Source: Rufibacter sp. DG15C (GTDB taxonomy: Bacteria > Bacteroidota > Bacteroidia > Cytophagales > Hymenobacteraceae). From it: a stretch of DNA of 64,000 nucleotides. The notes below the pieces were generated by a model, which did not search any database, was not told the origin of the DNA, and saw only the letters and a list, made by a program, of their open reading frames with translations. The stretch lies in contig NZ_CP010776.1 in NCBI RefSeq assembly GCF_001577755.1, forward strand, positions 1,488,001 through 1,552,000, in the 5' to 3' direction. Shown here piece after piece: positions 8,735 through 17,810 of the stretch. The position numbers and the translations under genes were made by a program. Positions within the stretch are counted from its first letter, which is position 1, and every line of letters begins with the position of its first letter.

Positions 8735-9529
8735 CTAGTTCAGGTCTGTATTTGCCATGGTGGTGATTTGGTCATTGGTCACTACTACGTTAGTCACTTC
8801 TTTGTTTTTGTACGGCTCTGTGGTAGTGAACTGCACTTTATAGGTACCAGCTCTCAAACCTTTGATCAAGAAACGTCCAGCGTCATCCGCAAAACCACCC
8901 ACGGTATCATTAGCGGCAGAAATCACCAAGATACCTGGCTTGGAAGCGGCTGGCGTTACGGTTCCTTTGATTCCACCGGCCACGGCCGTAGTAATAGTTC
9001 TGATCACTGGCTTCAGGTTATACTCACCGCTGTTACCGCGGGGCACTACAGACTTGGCCGCGTCAAAGTCCAGCAACACCACGTAGGTCACGTCTTCCTC
9101 TAAGGTAGTATTCAATTGCAGTTTCAAGCCCGAGGTCTGACCGCTAGGCGTGGTCAACGGTCTTAGGGTGTTCTCGCCTTTCAGCTTTAGGGTGTTGTTG
9201 TTGCCCAGTACCAACCTGATCTGGGTGATGGCGCCGGCGGGCAGCGTGGCGCTGGCCAGCAAGGTATCGCGGCCATTGGCGAAGTCCAGCAGGTTGTACA
9301 CGCCTGGCTTGATGTTGTCCAAAGTCACCCATCCCGACTCGTCGCCGGTGGCGTTTCTGTGGATCTGTACTGATTTGATGTCTACGTTTACCTCGTCATA
9401 GTCACCGGGGGCGTCTGTGAGGCGCACTTCCATGCGGGAGGTACCGGTCACTTCTTTGTCATCCTCTGAGCAGGCAGAGAAGCCCAAGGCTCCAAACAAG
9501 AACAGGGCGGCTACAATAGATTTTTTCAT
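8735..9529 (-). CDS. DUF4382 lipoprotein with carboxypeptidase-regulatory-like domain
   Basis: The 264-residue protein has a lipoprotein signal peptide (lipobox FSAC, Cys20). A DUF4382 domain at about residues 32-175 is recognisable by MEVRLTDAPGDYDEVNVDIKSVQIH. It is followed by a carboxypeptidase-regulatory-like beta sandwich at about 185-264 (GGIKGTVTPAAS ... GTYKVQF). The function is not known. The layout suggests a cell-envelope binding or structural protein exposed outside the inner membrane. It lies downstream of the AsmA-like gene on the same strand, but a palindrome with a T-tract between them makes separate transcription likely. ATG start. Confidence 0.88.
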   Translation of the reverse strand: MKKSIVAALFLFGALGFSACSEDDKEVTGTSRMEVRLTDAPGDYDEVNVDIKSVQIHRNATGDESGWVTLDNIKPGVYNLLDFANGRDTLLASATLPAGAITQIRLVLGNNNTLKLKGENTLRPLTTPSGQTSGLKLQLNTTLEEDVTYVVLLDFDAAKSVVPRGNSGEYNLKPVIRTITTAVAGGIKGTVTPAASKPGILVISAANDTVGGFADDAGRFLIKGLRAGTYKVQFTTTEPYKNKEVTNVVVTNDQITTMANTDLN

Positions 9530-9635
9530 GGGTAAAAAATTAAGGGTGGGGGAAATTACACTGGTGTGTTACAGCACGGGACGTATACGAAAAACTGTAC
9601 CAGGGTTTACAACATTTGGGGGTTAAACAAAAAAA

Positions 9636-9679
9636 TTCCGTTTTTGGCCTGTTTCCCGGAAAACAAGCCAAAAACGGAA
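9636..9679. repeat. Intergenic palindrome, copy 3 (terminator-like on minus strand)
   Basis: The stem ttccgtttttggc / gccaaaaacggaa is near perfect. On the minus strand it is followed by a run of seven T (forward A-run 9629-9635), so this copy can act as the terminator of the AsmA-like gene. Confidence 0.92.
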
Positions 9680-9701
9680 CGATGAGCTTTGCGCTTTAGT
9701 A

Positions 9702-12700
9702 TTACTGCTGCTTGGTAGTATCTGGCGGAGTGGTAGAAGCGGCAGGCTTCTTAGGCAACTTGAACAGCTTGTTCAGTTGGTTTTTAGCCTCATCCCGTAC
9801 TTTCTGCTCTGCCTCTACGCGCTTCTTCTCTAATTCTTGCTGCGCCTTAAGCTTCATTTCTTCCTGCTTTTTGGCAAATTCAACCTTGAGGCTGTCCGTA
9901 TTGGTAGGCGCGTTGATTTTTAGTTTCTCTTTCACGCCTTCCAGTTTGCTGCTCACCACCTGCTGTACCAAATCCTTGGCTTCGGCTTTAAGGCTGCTGC
10001 TGCGCAGGGCTACGGTGGGGTTAGTGAAAGTACCGCCCACGCCTAACTGCAGGGTCACGCGCTCCAAGCTCTTAATGTTCTGCACACCCGACAAGGCCGT
10101 CAGTTTAGAAGACAAGGCGCCGCCCACCTTGCCCGAAGGAACGTCCAAGGCCACAATATAGTCCATGGTGCCGGCCAGGTTGTTGGTACCGCCCACTGTC
10201 ATCTTCATGTCACCCACGGTCAGATCAAACGGTTTTACTACCAAATTCCCGCTCAAAATCTCAGCGGCGAAGCCTTTGTTCTTCACCACAAAGTTCTGCA
10301 CGTCCTTAAGCTGCGTCACCTCGCTTATTTTAGTCAAGGCCTTGATGTTGGTCACCACGGCTTGCACTACTTCCACGGCGCCTCTACCGGTCAACGTGCT
10401 CATGACCGGCATCATGTCTCCGCCCAGCTCGCCGTTCAAGCTAAATTTGGTAGAGAACTGGCCGTCCAGGGCCTTAGCGATAGGAGCAATCTTCTGCAGG
10501 GTATTGAAGGCATTAAAGGCGCTCTTGAAATCTAGATTCTTAATGTCCAGCCCGAAGGAGAACTTTGGATGAATCAGGTCTCTGGAATCATAAGACCCGG
10601 TGGTCACAAACTGGCCGCCTAAAGTGTTAAAGCTCACATTCTCTAGTTTGGCAATCTGGTTCTTGATGGCTACCTGCCCTTTGAAATCCTGCAGCTTAAG
10701 ATTGTCATAGAGAACGTTCCCAGCCTGCGTGTTCAAAACCAAATCCAAGTCTGCCGGCACTTGCACTACGCCCTGCGCCTTGGCAGTGGTGGAAGGGGCC
10801 GCTTGGCCGGTGTGCTCGTCTACGGTCCATTCGTTTACATTGAAGGTACCTGCCCGCAGGTTGAAAGTACCGCGCAACGGCTGATTCTCTGAGAACAGGT
10901 AGCCCATATAGTTGGTCACGGTTCCGTCCATCTGCACATCGCTCTTACCCAGGAACCCGTTCAGGTTTTCCAGGCGTACCTGCTCGTTGTTGAAGGTAGC
11001 CTTGGCCGTATTGATGCGCATGCCCTGCGGCAAGTCGGTGCTCTTGTAGTTCAATTGACTGATTTGCATGGCACCGCTGGCAATCACGTTGCCGTACTGG
11101 CCAGCCTCTACATCGGTCATTTTTCCTTTGGCGGCAATGTTCCCATTCAAGCGGCCGCTCACCGTGGTGCCTTCAATCGGGAAGATCTTGGTCAGCTTGG
11201 TCAAGTCCAGAATACCGTTGATAGCCAGGTCAAACTGCGGTTTGGCTAAGTTCTTAATAGATACACGGCCTTGCAACGGCTCTTTGTCCAAGAGCATTTT
11301 GAATTGGGATACTTGAATGTCCGTGTCGGCGGCTTGGCCAGTCTTGTTAGTCACAGTAGACACCATGGTCACATTCTCCAGGGGTGCCGGGAACGAGGAG
11401 GACTTCACATAGCCGTTCACCAGGTTCAACTTGGCCACTACCATAGGCATGTGGTTCTCAAAGTACACGCCGTTAGCCGTCGCGTCCACGTCCAGTAAGC
11501 CGCGTAAAGTAGTCCCTTCCAAAGGAAATACTTTGGTCAATTCTGCTAGGTCTAGTTTGGCTTTCAGGTTACCGTTGATTTTCATCGGCTCCAGGCCGTC
11601 AATCATCACTTGGCCGTCTACCGGGTTCTTGCCCAGGTCCAAGTGCAGTTTCTTGATGTTGACCTGGGTATGGTCCACTACGCCGTCTGCATTCTTCACG
11701 CTCATATCCACGTTGATGTTGCGGGCCTCCTGTGGCAGGTCTGGGTATTTGAACCGTCCGTTGTTCACTTTCAAGTCCACCCCAAAGCCCGGCATGGTGG
11801 TCTCGTTGAAGGTTCCTTTCACGTAGCCGTTAAACGCCAGCTTGCCGTCTGTGTTAATGTCCTTGAATTTATCCGTGAACACGCCGGGCACCAGAGAGAA
11901 GAGGTTCTTGAAATCAGTTTCCAGGGCTTTGAAGGTCAAATCCAGCAGGATGTCCTCGGTGGGCATGGCTACAGAACCGGCCATTCCCAACGCAAAATCA
12001 TTAATCCGGAAGTTATTGTCTTTAAAGGTATATTTCATGTTGGCCAGGTCCATGGCCATGGTCACGTCAGCGTCCAGCTTCTTGTTTTCTATGTAGTTAA
12101 TGCCGTCATAGGTCATGGTGAAGCGTTCGGCCTGGGTCTGAGTCTTCATGTCAAAGATGTCCTTGGCCAGGTCACCGCTACCGGTGTGCTGCACGTTGTA
12201 AGCCGCCACCCCAAATGGGATGCTCAAATCCTGGTAGATGATCTGCCCATCGGTCATCTCCCAGTTGTCAATGCCCATCTTAAAGTCTGAGGTATCTGCT
12301 TGTGTAGCCTGCGCCGAGTTTGGAATAAAAATGTCCCAATTGGCCTTACCCGATTTTAAAACCAACAGCTTTAACTGCGGCTTGTCCATGGTCACTGACT
12401 TGATTACCATTTCATTGCCCGTAATCACGCTCATCAGGTCCAGGCCCAGGGCAAAGTCCGGGAGGTAGGCGAGGGTATCGCGTTGGAAGGAGTCTTTGCC
12501 CACAATACGCAGTTCTTTCACGCTCAAGGCCAGATCTGGGAATGTGCGAAACAAGGACAGCGATACGTTGTCTGTTTCGTATAGCACCCGGGCGTTAATA
12601 TTCTTGGCTATTTCTTTATCTAGCCGGTCTTTGATTTTATCTTTGAACAGAACCGGCACTAGCGCGGCAGCGGCCAGCAGCACTACAAAAAAGATGGCCA

Positions 12701-12722
12701 GCCCTATGAATACTTTTTTCAT
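9702..12722 (-). CDS. Large AsmA-family envelope protein
   Basis: The 1006-residue protein has one N-terminal transmembrane anchor (about residues 5-25), then a long repetitive beta-rich region of the AsmA/TamB type. Near the C-terminus is an AsmA-like domain with the recurring LNGELGGDMMPVMSTLTGRG pattern. A charged coiled coil (about 925-985, rich in KKQEEMKLKAQQ) and a proline-rich tail finish it. AsmA-like proteins are thought to form bridge-like grooves that move lipids between inner and outer membranes; that role is from family knowledge. It is divergent from PorP with only 45 bp between the starts used here. The length is typical of Bacteroidetes members. Confidence 0.9.
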   Translation of the reverse strand: MKKVFIGLAIFFVVLLAAAALVPVLFKDKIKDRLDKEIAKNINARVLYETDNVSLSLFRTFPDLALSVKELRIVGKDSFQRDTLAYLPDFALGLDLMSVITGNEMVIKSVTMDKPQLKLLVLKSGKANWDIFIPNSAQATQADTSDFKMGIDNWEMTDGQIIYQDLSIPFGVAAYNVQHTGSGDLAKDIFDMKTQTQAERFTMTYDGINYIENKKLDADVTMAMDLANMKYTFKDNNFRINDFALGMAGSVAMPTEDILLDLTFKALETDFKNLFSLVPGVFTDKFKDINTDGKLAFNGYVKGTFNETTMPGFGVDLKVNNGRFKYPDLPQEARNINVDMSVKNADGVVDHTQVNIKKLHLDLGKNPVDGQVMIDGLEPMKINGNLKAKLDLAELTKVFPLEGTTLRGLLDVDATANGVYFENHMPMVVAKLNLVNGYVKSSSFPAPLENVTMVSTVTNKTGQAADTDIQVSQFKMLLDKEPLQGRVSIKNLAKPQFDLAINGILDLTKLTKIFPIEGTTVSGRLNGNIAAKGKMTDVEAGQYGNVIASGAMQISQLNYKSTDLPQGMRINTAKATFNNEQVRLENLNGFLGKSDVQMDGTVTNYMGYLFSENQPLRGTFNLRAGTFNVNEWTVDEHTGQAAPSTTAKAQGVVQVPADLDLVLNTQAGNVLYDNLKLQDFKGQVAIKNQIAKLENVSFNTLGGQFVTTGSYDSRDLIHPKFSFGLDIKNLDFKSAFNAFNTLQKIAPIAKALDGQFSTKFSLNGELGGDMMPVMSTLTGRGAVEVVQAVVTNIKALTKISEVTQLKDVQNFVVKNKGFAAEILSGNLVVKPFDLTVGDMKMTVGGTNNLAGTMDYIVALDVPSGKVGGALSSKLTALSGVQNIKSLERVTLQLGVGGTFTNPTVALRSSSLKAEAKDLVQQVVSSKLEGVKEKLKINAPTNTDSLKVEFAKKQEEMKLKAQQELEKKRVEAEQKVRDEAKNQLNKLFKLPKKPAASTTPPDTTKQQ

Positions 12723-12767
12723 CTTGTCAAGAAGGTGAGTTCAGAATGTAAGTTTACTTATTTTAGA

Positions 12768-13835
12768 ATGAAAATAGGCGTAAGAAAACCATCGCAATTT
12801 ACGTGCCGTCTCTTAAAGGTGGTACGGCTAGGTGGGTTTCTGTCTTTTTTTGCGCCTGCTTCTCTTATCCATAACGTGCAAGCCCAGGAGGCGCCACCGG
12901 TCCAGCAGTTTGCACACCGTGTCTTTCTTAACCCCGCTTTCACTGGATTATTGTCTGACTACAGCATTACCGCCGGGCACAGATCCCAGTGGACGGGCGC
13001 CCAGAACGGTTTTTCTACCCAGTGGCTGAGCGGCGAGTATCGGTTCAAGGAAAGCAAAACCGCCGTGGGCCTCACCGTATTGTCAGACCGGGAACCCGCC
13101 GGCGGGTACGCTCGCCTTCAGGCCGGAGCCATATACGCCTACCATACCAAGCTGCGGGAGAACCTTGATTTTAGTGCGGGACTGCAGGCGGCGTTTGCCT
13201 CGCAGATGCCTAGTTTCTCTGGTTTGGTGTTTGAAGACCAGCTAGGCACGGACGGTTCTGTTCAGCAACCCACCTCAGAAACCATGGGCAGGGAGCGTTC
13301 CTCGTACGCCACCGTGGCCACCGGATTTTTACTTTTCACAGACCAGTTCTGGCTGGGCGCCTCGGCGCAACATTTAAATAATCCAACCACAGGCAGGGGA
13401 GATGCCGCTACTTTGCCACCGATCTTCCAGGTGCAGACGGGCTATAGATTGTATGTCAAAAACTACTACGCCAGAAATTCTTTAAAAGAGGTAAGCTTTA
13501 CGCCTACCCTCTCTTATTTGCAGCAGCGTAGTTTTAAAAGACTGGACGGGAACCTTTATACTATTATAACACCTATCACGTTAGGTATTGGCTACAGCTA
13601 CCTGCTAGGCGGGACGCAAACACCTGTCTCTAGCGCAGTTAGCGGCCTTTTAGGACTGGCTTATAAAGGCTTTAAGGTAGGCTACGGGTATAGAACCATG
13701 CTGTCTGGCCAGCGTACTGCTTTGGGGCCTACCCATGAGATTAGTGTGGGGTTTGCCATGGCAGACTATGAGAAGATTTTCAAAAGATTGGGTTCTGATA
13801 AAAATTATAATCGCATTGCTTGTCCAGAATTTTGA
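12768..13835 (+). CDS. Type IX secretion PorP/SprF-family outer-membrane protein
   Basis: The 355-residue product has a signal peptide ending near NVQAQ. A PorP/SprF barrel follows, recognised by QQFAHRVFLNPAFTGLLSDYSITAGHRSQW and the later GLLGLAYKGFKVGYGYRTMLSG. PorP/SprF proteins act at the outer membrane in type IX secretion and gliding, in contact with PorK/GldK-type lipoproteins or SprB adhesins. The neighbouring gldJ-like gene, 85 bp downstream on the same strand, fits that role. The longest frame starts at a GTG at 12735; the ATG at 12768 gives a proper signal peptide and is preferred. Paralogues are common, so this need not be the core PorP. Confidence 0.9.
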   Translation: MKIGVRKPSQFTCRLLKVVRLGGFLSFFAPASLIHNVQAQEAPPVQQFAHRVFLNPAFTGLLSDYSITAGHRSQWTGAQNGFSTQWLSGEYRFKESKTAVGLTVLSDREPAGGYARLQAGAIYAYHTKLRENLDFSAGLQAAFASQMPSFSGLVFEDQLGTDGSVQQPTSETMGRERSSYATVATGFLLFTDQFWLGASAQHLNNPTTGRGDAATLPPIFQVQTGYRLYVKNYYARNSLKEVSFTPTLSYLQQRSFKRLDGNLYTIITPITLGIGYSYLLGGTQTPVSSAVSGLLGLAYKGFKVGYGYRTMLSGQRTALGPTHEISVGFAMADYEKIFKRLGSDKNYNRIACPEF

Positions 13836-13920
13836 ATTTGTCTATTTTTACACGTTAAAGGCAAATCGTTTTTAGAGAATACAATTATTACCAATTATTA
13901 CTTGGCATCAACCAAAATTT

Positions 13921-15108
13921 ATGAGACTGTCTAAGCAACTTTTGTACACGATGGTAGCAGGCGCGCTTGCTATTTCTTCCTGCAAAAAAGGAAACCATCC
14001 CACTAGCCGCGATCCAGGCGATGTGAGTACTGCCACGGGGGTAGAATTTGATCAAGAAGAAGGCGATTTTGCTGTAGCGGATTATAGTGACACTCCTGAA
14101 GGACCGGGTTTGGTGTTTATTGAAGGTGGTAGAACCACCCTTGGCTCTTCTGAGGAAGACATTGCCATGACCCGTGACAACATTGAGCGTACCATCACCA
14201 TTGCTTCTTTCTACATGGATGAGGCCGAGGTTGCTAACATTCACTGGTTAGAGTACCTACACTACGTTAGAAAAGACTCTTCTGAGGAAATCTATACCAA
14301 AGCCCTTCCGGACACTACCGTTTGGGAGCGCGAGTTATCTTTCAACGACCCATATGTAAACTATTACCTACGTTACCCAGGTTTCCGTTTCTACCCAGTG
14401 GTGGGCGTGAGCTGGGAGCAGGCGCAGGATTTCTGTCTATGGCGTACCGCCATGGTGAACAAGAACCTGGCTAAAGACTATGACGGTGACCTAGCAGAAG
14501 GCGCAACGCCTCCAATTGAGTCTGGTGCCGTTCTACCGAACTACCGTCTCCCAACAGAAGCTGAGTGGGAATACGCTGCTCAAGCTTTGATTGGTGTACA
14601 ATTAGACGAAGAAGAAAACCAATTGAACAAGCGTATCTACCCATGGGATGGCCACCAAGTGCGTAACCCATACGGTAAAGGCATGGGTCAGTTCTTGGCC
14701 AACTTCAAACGTGGACGTGGTGACTACGCTGGTATTGCCGGTTCTTTGAACGATGGTGCCATGATCACAGAATACATCTACGCGTATCCGCCAAACGACT
14801 TTGGTCTATATAACATGGCTGGTAACGTGAACGAGTGGGTACAAGACGTGTACCGTCCGCTTTCTTTCCAGGACGTGGAAGACTTAAACCCAGTGCGAAG
14901 AAACGGTGTATTGGATGACTCTTCTAACTACGACGTAGCCGGTTTCAAGTCTTTGATCGGTAACAACGTGAGAGTGTACAAAGGCGGTTCATGGAAAGAC
15001 GTAGCCTACTGGTTGTCTCCAGGAACGCGTCGCTTCATGGCTCAGGACTCTGCTACCTCTACCATCGGTTTCCGTTGCGCCATGATCAACACAGGATCAA
15101 ACAAGTAA
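13921..15108 (+). CDS. gldJ: Gliding-motility / type IX secretion lipoprotein GldJ-like
   Basis: The 395-residue lipoprotein (lipobox AISSC, Cys21) carries a formylglycine-generating-enzyme-like (SUMF1/FGE-sulfatase) fold from about residue 61. Motifs include GPGLVFIEGGRTTLGS, FYMDEAEVANIHW, YPVVGVSWEQAQDFCLWR, YRLPTEAEWEYAA, and the C-terminal YKGGSWKDVAYWL and GFRCAM. GldJ and GldK are paralogues. The segment ALPDTTVWERELSFNDPYVNYYLR and the early STATGVEFDQEEGDF resemble GldJ more than GldK from memory. The absence of gldL, gldM and gldN downstream (a terminator and comF follow) also argues against GldK. It would sit in the outer membrane, supporting the gliding/T9SS apparatus. Confidence 0.85.
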   Translation: MRLSKQLLYTMVAGALAISSCKKGNHPTSRDPGDVSTATGVEFDQEEGDFAVADYSDTPEGPGLVFIEGGRTTLGSSEEDIAMTRDNIERTITIASFYMDEAEVANIHWLEYLHYVRKDSSEEIYTKALPDTTVWERELSFNDPYVNYYLRYPGFRFYPVVGVSWEQAQDFCLWRTAMVNKNLAKDYDGDLAEGATPPIESGAVLPNYRLPTEAEWEYAAQALIGVQLDEEENQLNKRIYPWDGHQVRNPYGKGMGQFLANFKRGRGDYAGIAGSLNDGAMITEYIYAYPPNDFGLYNMAGNVNEWVQDVYRPLSFQDVEDLNPVRRNGVLDDSSNYDVAGFKSLIGNNVRVYKGGSWKDVAYWLSPGTRRFMAQDSATSTIGFRCAMINTGSNK

Positions 15109-15122
15109 TCTCCTTAGAGTTT

Positions 15123-15162
15123 CACAAAAAAAGGGCTGGCTTACACCAGCCCTTTTTTTGTG
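15123..15162. terminator. Bidirectional terminator, gldJ / comF
   Basis: A strong stem (cacaaaaaaagggctgg / ccagcccttttttt-gtg) with a 6-nt loop lies 14 bp after gldJ. A- and T-runs on both sides let it serve the convergent comF gene as well. Confidence 0.88.
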
Positions 15163-15195
15163 CATAAAAATTTTGGTAGGATTAGAGACACGCTT

Positions 15196-15239
15196 TATCG
15201 TTTTTGACCTCTTTTCCAGAAAACAAGTCAAAAGCGATA
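15196..15239. repeat. Intergenic palindrome, copy 4
   Basis: tatcgtttttgac pairs with gtcaaaagcgata around a CCAG loop. It sits 33 bp past the conventional gldJ terminator, so termination is not its only possible job. Confidence 0.9.
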
Positions 15240-15286
15240 TTCACTAAAAGGTGAAGCCACTCCTTATATATAGAGTAGAGGGTAGG

Positions 15287-16000
15287 TCATAAAGTGTAGG
15301 CGATGGTGGCAATGCTGACCGTCTTCGCGCCGTTGGCCAGCAAGAGAGTGGCACAGGCCTCCAGGGTAGCGCCGGTCGTGACCACATCATCCAGCAGCAA
15401 GACGTGCTTTCCCTCTATGACTTTGGGTTGGGAAACTGAATATAATTGGCGCATGGCTTCCCATCGTTCCTGACGGTTCTTCTTGGTCTGGGTCTTTCCG
15501 CTGCGGCCTTTCTTCAGGACGGCTTCCTCAAACGGTACTTGCAGGGCAGAAGCTATCTCGCGGCCAAACGCGCTCACTTGGTTATATCCTCGCTGTTGCA
15601 ATTTGGCTTTGTACAAAGGCACGGGCACTACCACATCTATTGCTTTGAAGGCTTCTTGCTGCTGCAGTTGGGCACCGTACCAGCGACCCAACACTTCGCC
15701 CACTTCTTCGCGGCCCCGGTATTTGAGTTGATGCAAGAGCTGTTGCACGCGGCTTCTCTCCTGGAACATCAGATAAGCCACCGCGAGTTGAAGAGGCACC
15801 CTTCCCCAGAAAACTCTATGTAAGGCATTATCCTGCGGCGAAAGATGGAAGTCTGTGTAGGGCAACTTGATGCGGCAATGGCTGCAGATGACGTCTTCGC
15901 CAATGGCCAACTCCCCGTGACAGGCCCGGCATTCCTCGGGGAACAGCAGGCTCAGAAAATCCTGAAACAGGGAAGAGACGCTCACAGATGCCTTGGCCAT
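15287..16000 (-). CDS. ComF-family amidophosphoribosyltransferase-like protein
   Basis: The 237-residue protein has an N-terminal four-cysteine zinc knuckle (Cys24, Cys27, Cys39, Cys42). A type I phosphoribosyltransferase domain follows, with the PRPP-binding loop LLLDDVVTTGATLEAC near residues 201-216. ComF proteins are linked to DNA uptake during natural transformation (ComFC, GntX), with an uncertain biochemical role. The longest frame starts at a TTG at 16063; the ATG at 16000 starts just before the conserved region and is used here. It is divergent from the AhpD-like gene, so the two share a 68-bp promoter gap. Confidence 0.9.
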   Translation of the reverse strand: MAKASVSVSSLFQDFLSLLFPEECRACHGELAIGEDVICSHCRIKLPYTDFHLSPQDNALHRVFWGRVPLQLAVAYLMFQERSRVQQLLHQLKYRGREEVGEVLGRWYGAQLQQQEAFKAIDVVVPVPLYKAKLQQRGYNQVSAFGREIASALQVPFEEAVLKKGRSGKTQTKKNRQERWEAMRQLYSVSQPKVIEGKHVLLLDDVVTTGATLEACATLLLANGAKTVSIATIAYTL

Positions 16001-16068
16001 ACACTCTTGCGTTTTTTGGTGTAACTTTACTTTAGAGGCGCATTTGCCTATTACATACTGCAATACCT

Positions 16069-16419
16069 ATGAGCTTAGTTACAGAATTCAACGACTACCG
16101 TACCCGCATGAACGAGAAGATCATGGAGGCGGACAATAAAGTAATCAAACGCTTTTTCAATTTGGACACCAACGCCTACGCAGACGGCGCCATTGACGTG
16201 AAGACCAAAGAGATGCTGGGCCTGGCCTGCTCTATGGTGCTGCGTTGCGATGACTGCATCAAATACCACTTGGGCAAATGCTTTGAGTGCGGCCTAACAG
16301 ACGAGCAGGTATATGAGGTCTTCGCGATTGCCAACCTGATTGGCGGTTCCATTGTGATTCCTCATTTTAGAAGAGCCGTGGAATACTGGGAAGAACTGAA
16401 GGCGGAACAGCAAGCCTAA
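16069..16419 (+). CDS. AhpD-like carboxymuconolactone decarboxylase family protein
   Basis: The 116-residue helical protein carries the AhpD-type redox motif CDDCIKYH (Cys60, Cys63, His67), with the preceding acid in TKEMLGLA. This places it in the carboxymuconolactone decarboxylase/AhpD family and, with the CxxC-x3-H motif, in the thiol-peroxidase-related branch. A peroxide or redox role is likely, but the partner is not visible. The full length is typical. It stands alone between comF and a palindrome copy. Confidence 0.9.
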   Translation: MSLVTEFNDYRTRMNEKIMEADNKVIKRFFNLDTNAYADGAIDVKTKEMLGLACSMVLRCDDCIKYHLGKCFECGLTDEQVYEVFAIANLIGGSIVIPHFRRAVEYWEELKAEQQA

Positions 16420-16447
16420 TTTCTTTGTCTCTTACTTTGAGAGCGTC

Positions 16448-16485
16448 CGTTTTTGGCCTTTTTTAGAGAAAACAGGCCAAAAACG
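16448..16485. repeat. Intergenic palindrome, copy 5
   Basis: A perfect 12-bp stem (cgtttttggcct / aggccaaaaacg) lies 28 bp after the AhpD-like gene. There is no T-tract after it. Confidence 0.93.
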
Positions 16486-16559
16486 ACTTCTCGTAATTTA
16501 CTGATTGAAGGAAATTTTAATCCTTTCCTTTATTAAATCACTCATTCATTCAATAAACA

Positions 16560-16901
16560 ATGGAGAACGAAGAGGATTTTGACGTCCGGTGGGCCGCTTT
16601 GAGGCAGGATATCAAACAGCGCTTCGGCAAGAAGCCAGATTTGAACGCCCTTCTCTTTTTGATTGGCGTGCAGGAACTGGGCCAGGGCGTGCGTGAGTTC
16701 ACCAAAGAGCAGAAGCAGGACTTAATGCACATTGCCACCTGCAAGATATTAAGCCTTTCTGGCTACTATGAGCTAGAGGGCGCCGACCAGGACGGCTGGC
16801 CGCATTGGAAAGCCGTGAAAGCCCTGCCTTTCTGCAACCTCAAGGAGCAGGAACGCATGATGCGCTGGCACGTGCTAGAGTATTTTGACCAAATGAATTA
16901 A
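16560..16901 (+). CDS. Small conserved protein upstream of exodeoxyribonuclease III
   Basis: The 113-residue acidic soluble protein has no motif I can assign. Its phrases (NALLFLIGVQELGQG and FTKEQKQDLMHIATCKILSLSGYYEL) look well folded and conserved rather than spurious. Its stop codon directly abuts the ATG of the exodeoxyribonuclease gene, so they form an operon and a link to DNA repair is possible by context alone. No signal peptide or membrane segment is present. Confidence 0.75.
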   Translation: MENEEDFDVRWAALRQDIKQRFGKKPDLNALLFLIGVQELGQGVREFTKEQKQDLMHIATCKILSLSGYYELEGADQDGWPHWKAVKALPFCNLKEQERMMRWHVLEYFDQMN

Positions 16902-17672
16902 ATGAAAATCATCAGTTATAATGTAAATGGGATTAGGTCTGCCTTGTCTAAGGGCTTCGCAGACTGGGTAAAGGCCGCTAATCCAGATGTGTTGTGCCTG
17001 CAGGAAATTAAGGCAGATGAGACCAAGTTTGACAAAGCCATCTGGGAAGAGCTAGGCTATCATGTCTACATCCATCCGGCGCAGAAGAAAGGCTACAGCG
17101 GCGTGGCGCTTCTTTCCAAGCAAGAACCTAAGAGCGTCTGCATAGGCTGCGGCATTGAGCACTATGACCAGGAGGGAAGGGTTATCCGCGCCGACTTTGA
17201 CGGTTACTCAGTGTTGAACGTGTACATGCCCTCTGGCTCCAGCGGCGAGCATAGACAGGCGTTTAAGATTCAGTGGCTGCAGGATTTTCAACAGTACATA
17301 CAGACGCTTAAGCACACAGTGCCCGGTTTGGTGATCTGCGGGGACTACAACATCTGCCACCAGGCCATTGATATCCACAACCCCAAGTCAAATGCCAACA
17401 GCTCGGGTTTCCTGCCCGAGGAACGCAACTGGTTCAGCAATTTCTTGCAATACGGGTTTATAGATTCATTTAGGCACTTTAACACAGAACCGCATCAGTA
17501 CACATGGTGGAGTTACAGAGCCAATGTGCGGTCCAAGAACTTGGGCTGGCGCATTGACTACCTGCTGGTTTCTGAGCATTTAAAACCGCACATGAAACGG
17601 GCTGCTATTCTGCCAGAGGCAAAGCACTCTGACCATTGCCCGGTTTTACTAGAAATGCACCCGCTCACGTAG
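16902..17672 (+). CDS. xth: Exodeoxyribonuclease III (AP endonuclease)
   Basis: The 256-residue protein belongs to the exonuclease-endonuclease-phosphatase superfamily, AP endonuclease type. Conserved elements are YNVNGIRSA at the N-terminus, the metal-binding Glu35 in LQEIKADE, the catalytic GDYNICH, and the C-terminal SDHCPV. It cleaves the DNA backbone 5' to abasic sites in base-excision repair and removes 3' blocking groups. It directly follows the small conserved gene without a gap. A hairpin terminator fused to a palindrome copy follows. Confidence 0.96.
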   Translation: MKIISYNVNGIRSALSKGFADWVKAANPDVLCLQEIKADETKFDKAIWEELGYHVYIHPAQKKGYSGVALLSKQEPKSVCIGCGIEHYDQEGRVIRADFDGYSVLNVYMPSGSSGEHRQAFKIQWLQDFQQYIQTLKHTVPGLVICGDYNICHQAIDIHNPKSNANSSGFLPEERNWFSNFLQYGFIDSFRHFNTEPHQYTWWSYRANVRSKNLGWRIDYLLVSEHLKPHMKRAAILPEAKHSDHCPVLLEMHPLT

Positions 17673-17737
17673 CATTCTTACAATATTTTAATAGTATAAT
17701 TAGTTACTATATTGTTACTTACGTAAGGCTAAATAGA

Positions 17738-17780
17738 AAACGGATTGAAGCAAGGGCCGTCCTTTTTTCAATCCGTTTTT
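17738..17780 (+). terminator. Terminator of the exodeoxyribonuclease operon, fused to palindrome copy 6
   Basis: An 11-bp perfect stem (aaacggattga / tcaatccgttt) with a 19-nt loop ends directly in a T-run. The T-run is also the 5' edge of the adjoining palindrome copy, so the two elements overlap. Confidence 0.75.
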
Positions 17781-17809
17781 GGGCTATTTTTTCCAAAACA
17801 ACCAAAAAC
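17774..17809. repeat. Intergenic palindrome, copy 6 (degenerate)
   Basis: cgtttttgggct and ccaaaaacc bracket a decayed centre. The copy ends one base before the start codon at 17811. Its 5' T-run doubles as the tail of the preceding terminator. Confidence 0.75.
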
Positions 17810-17810
17810 C

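Noticed and set aside
13866-13880. atcgtttttagagaat before gldJ as another palindrome copy
   Set aside because: Only the left arm is present; there is no matching right arm, so it is not counted.
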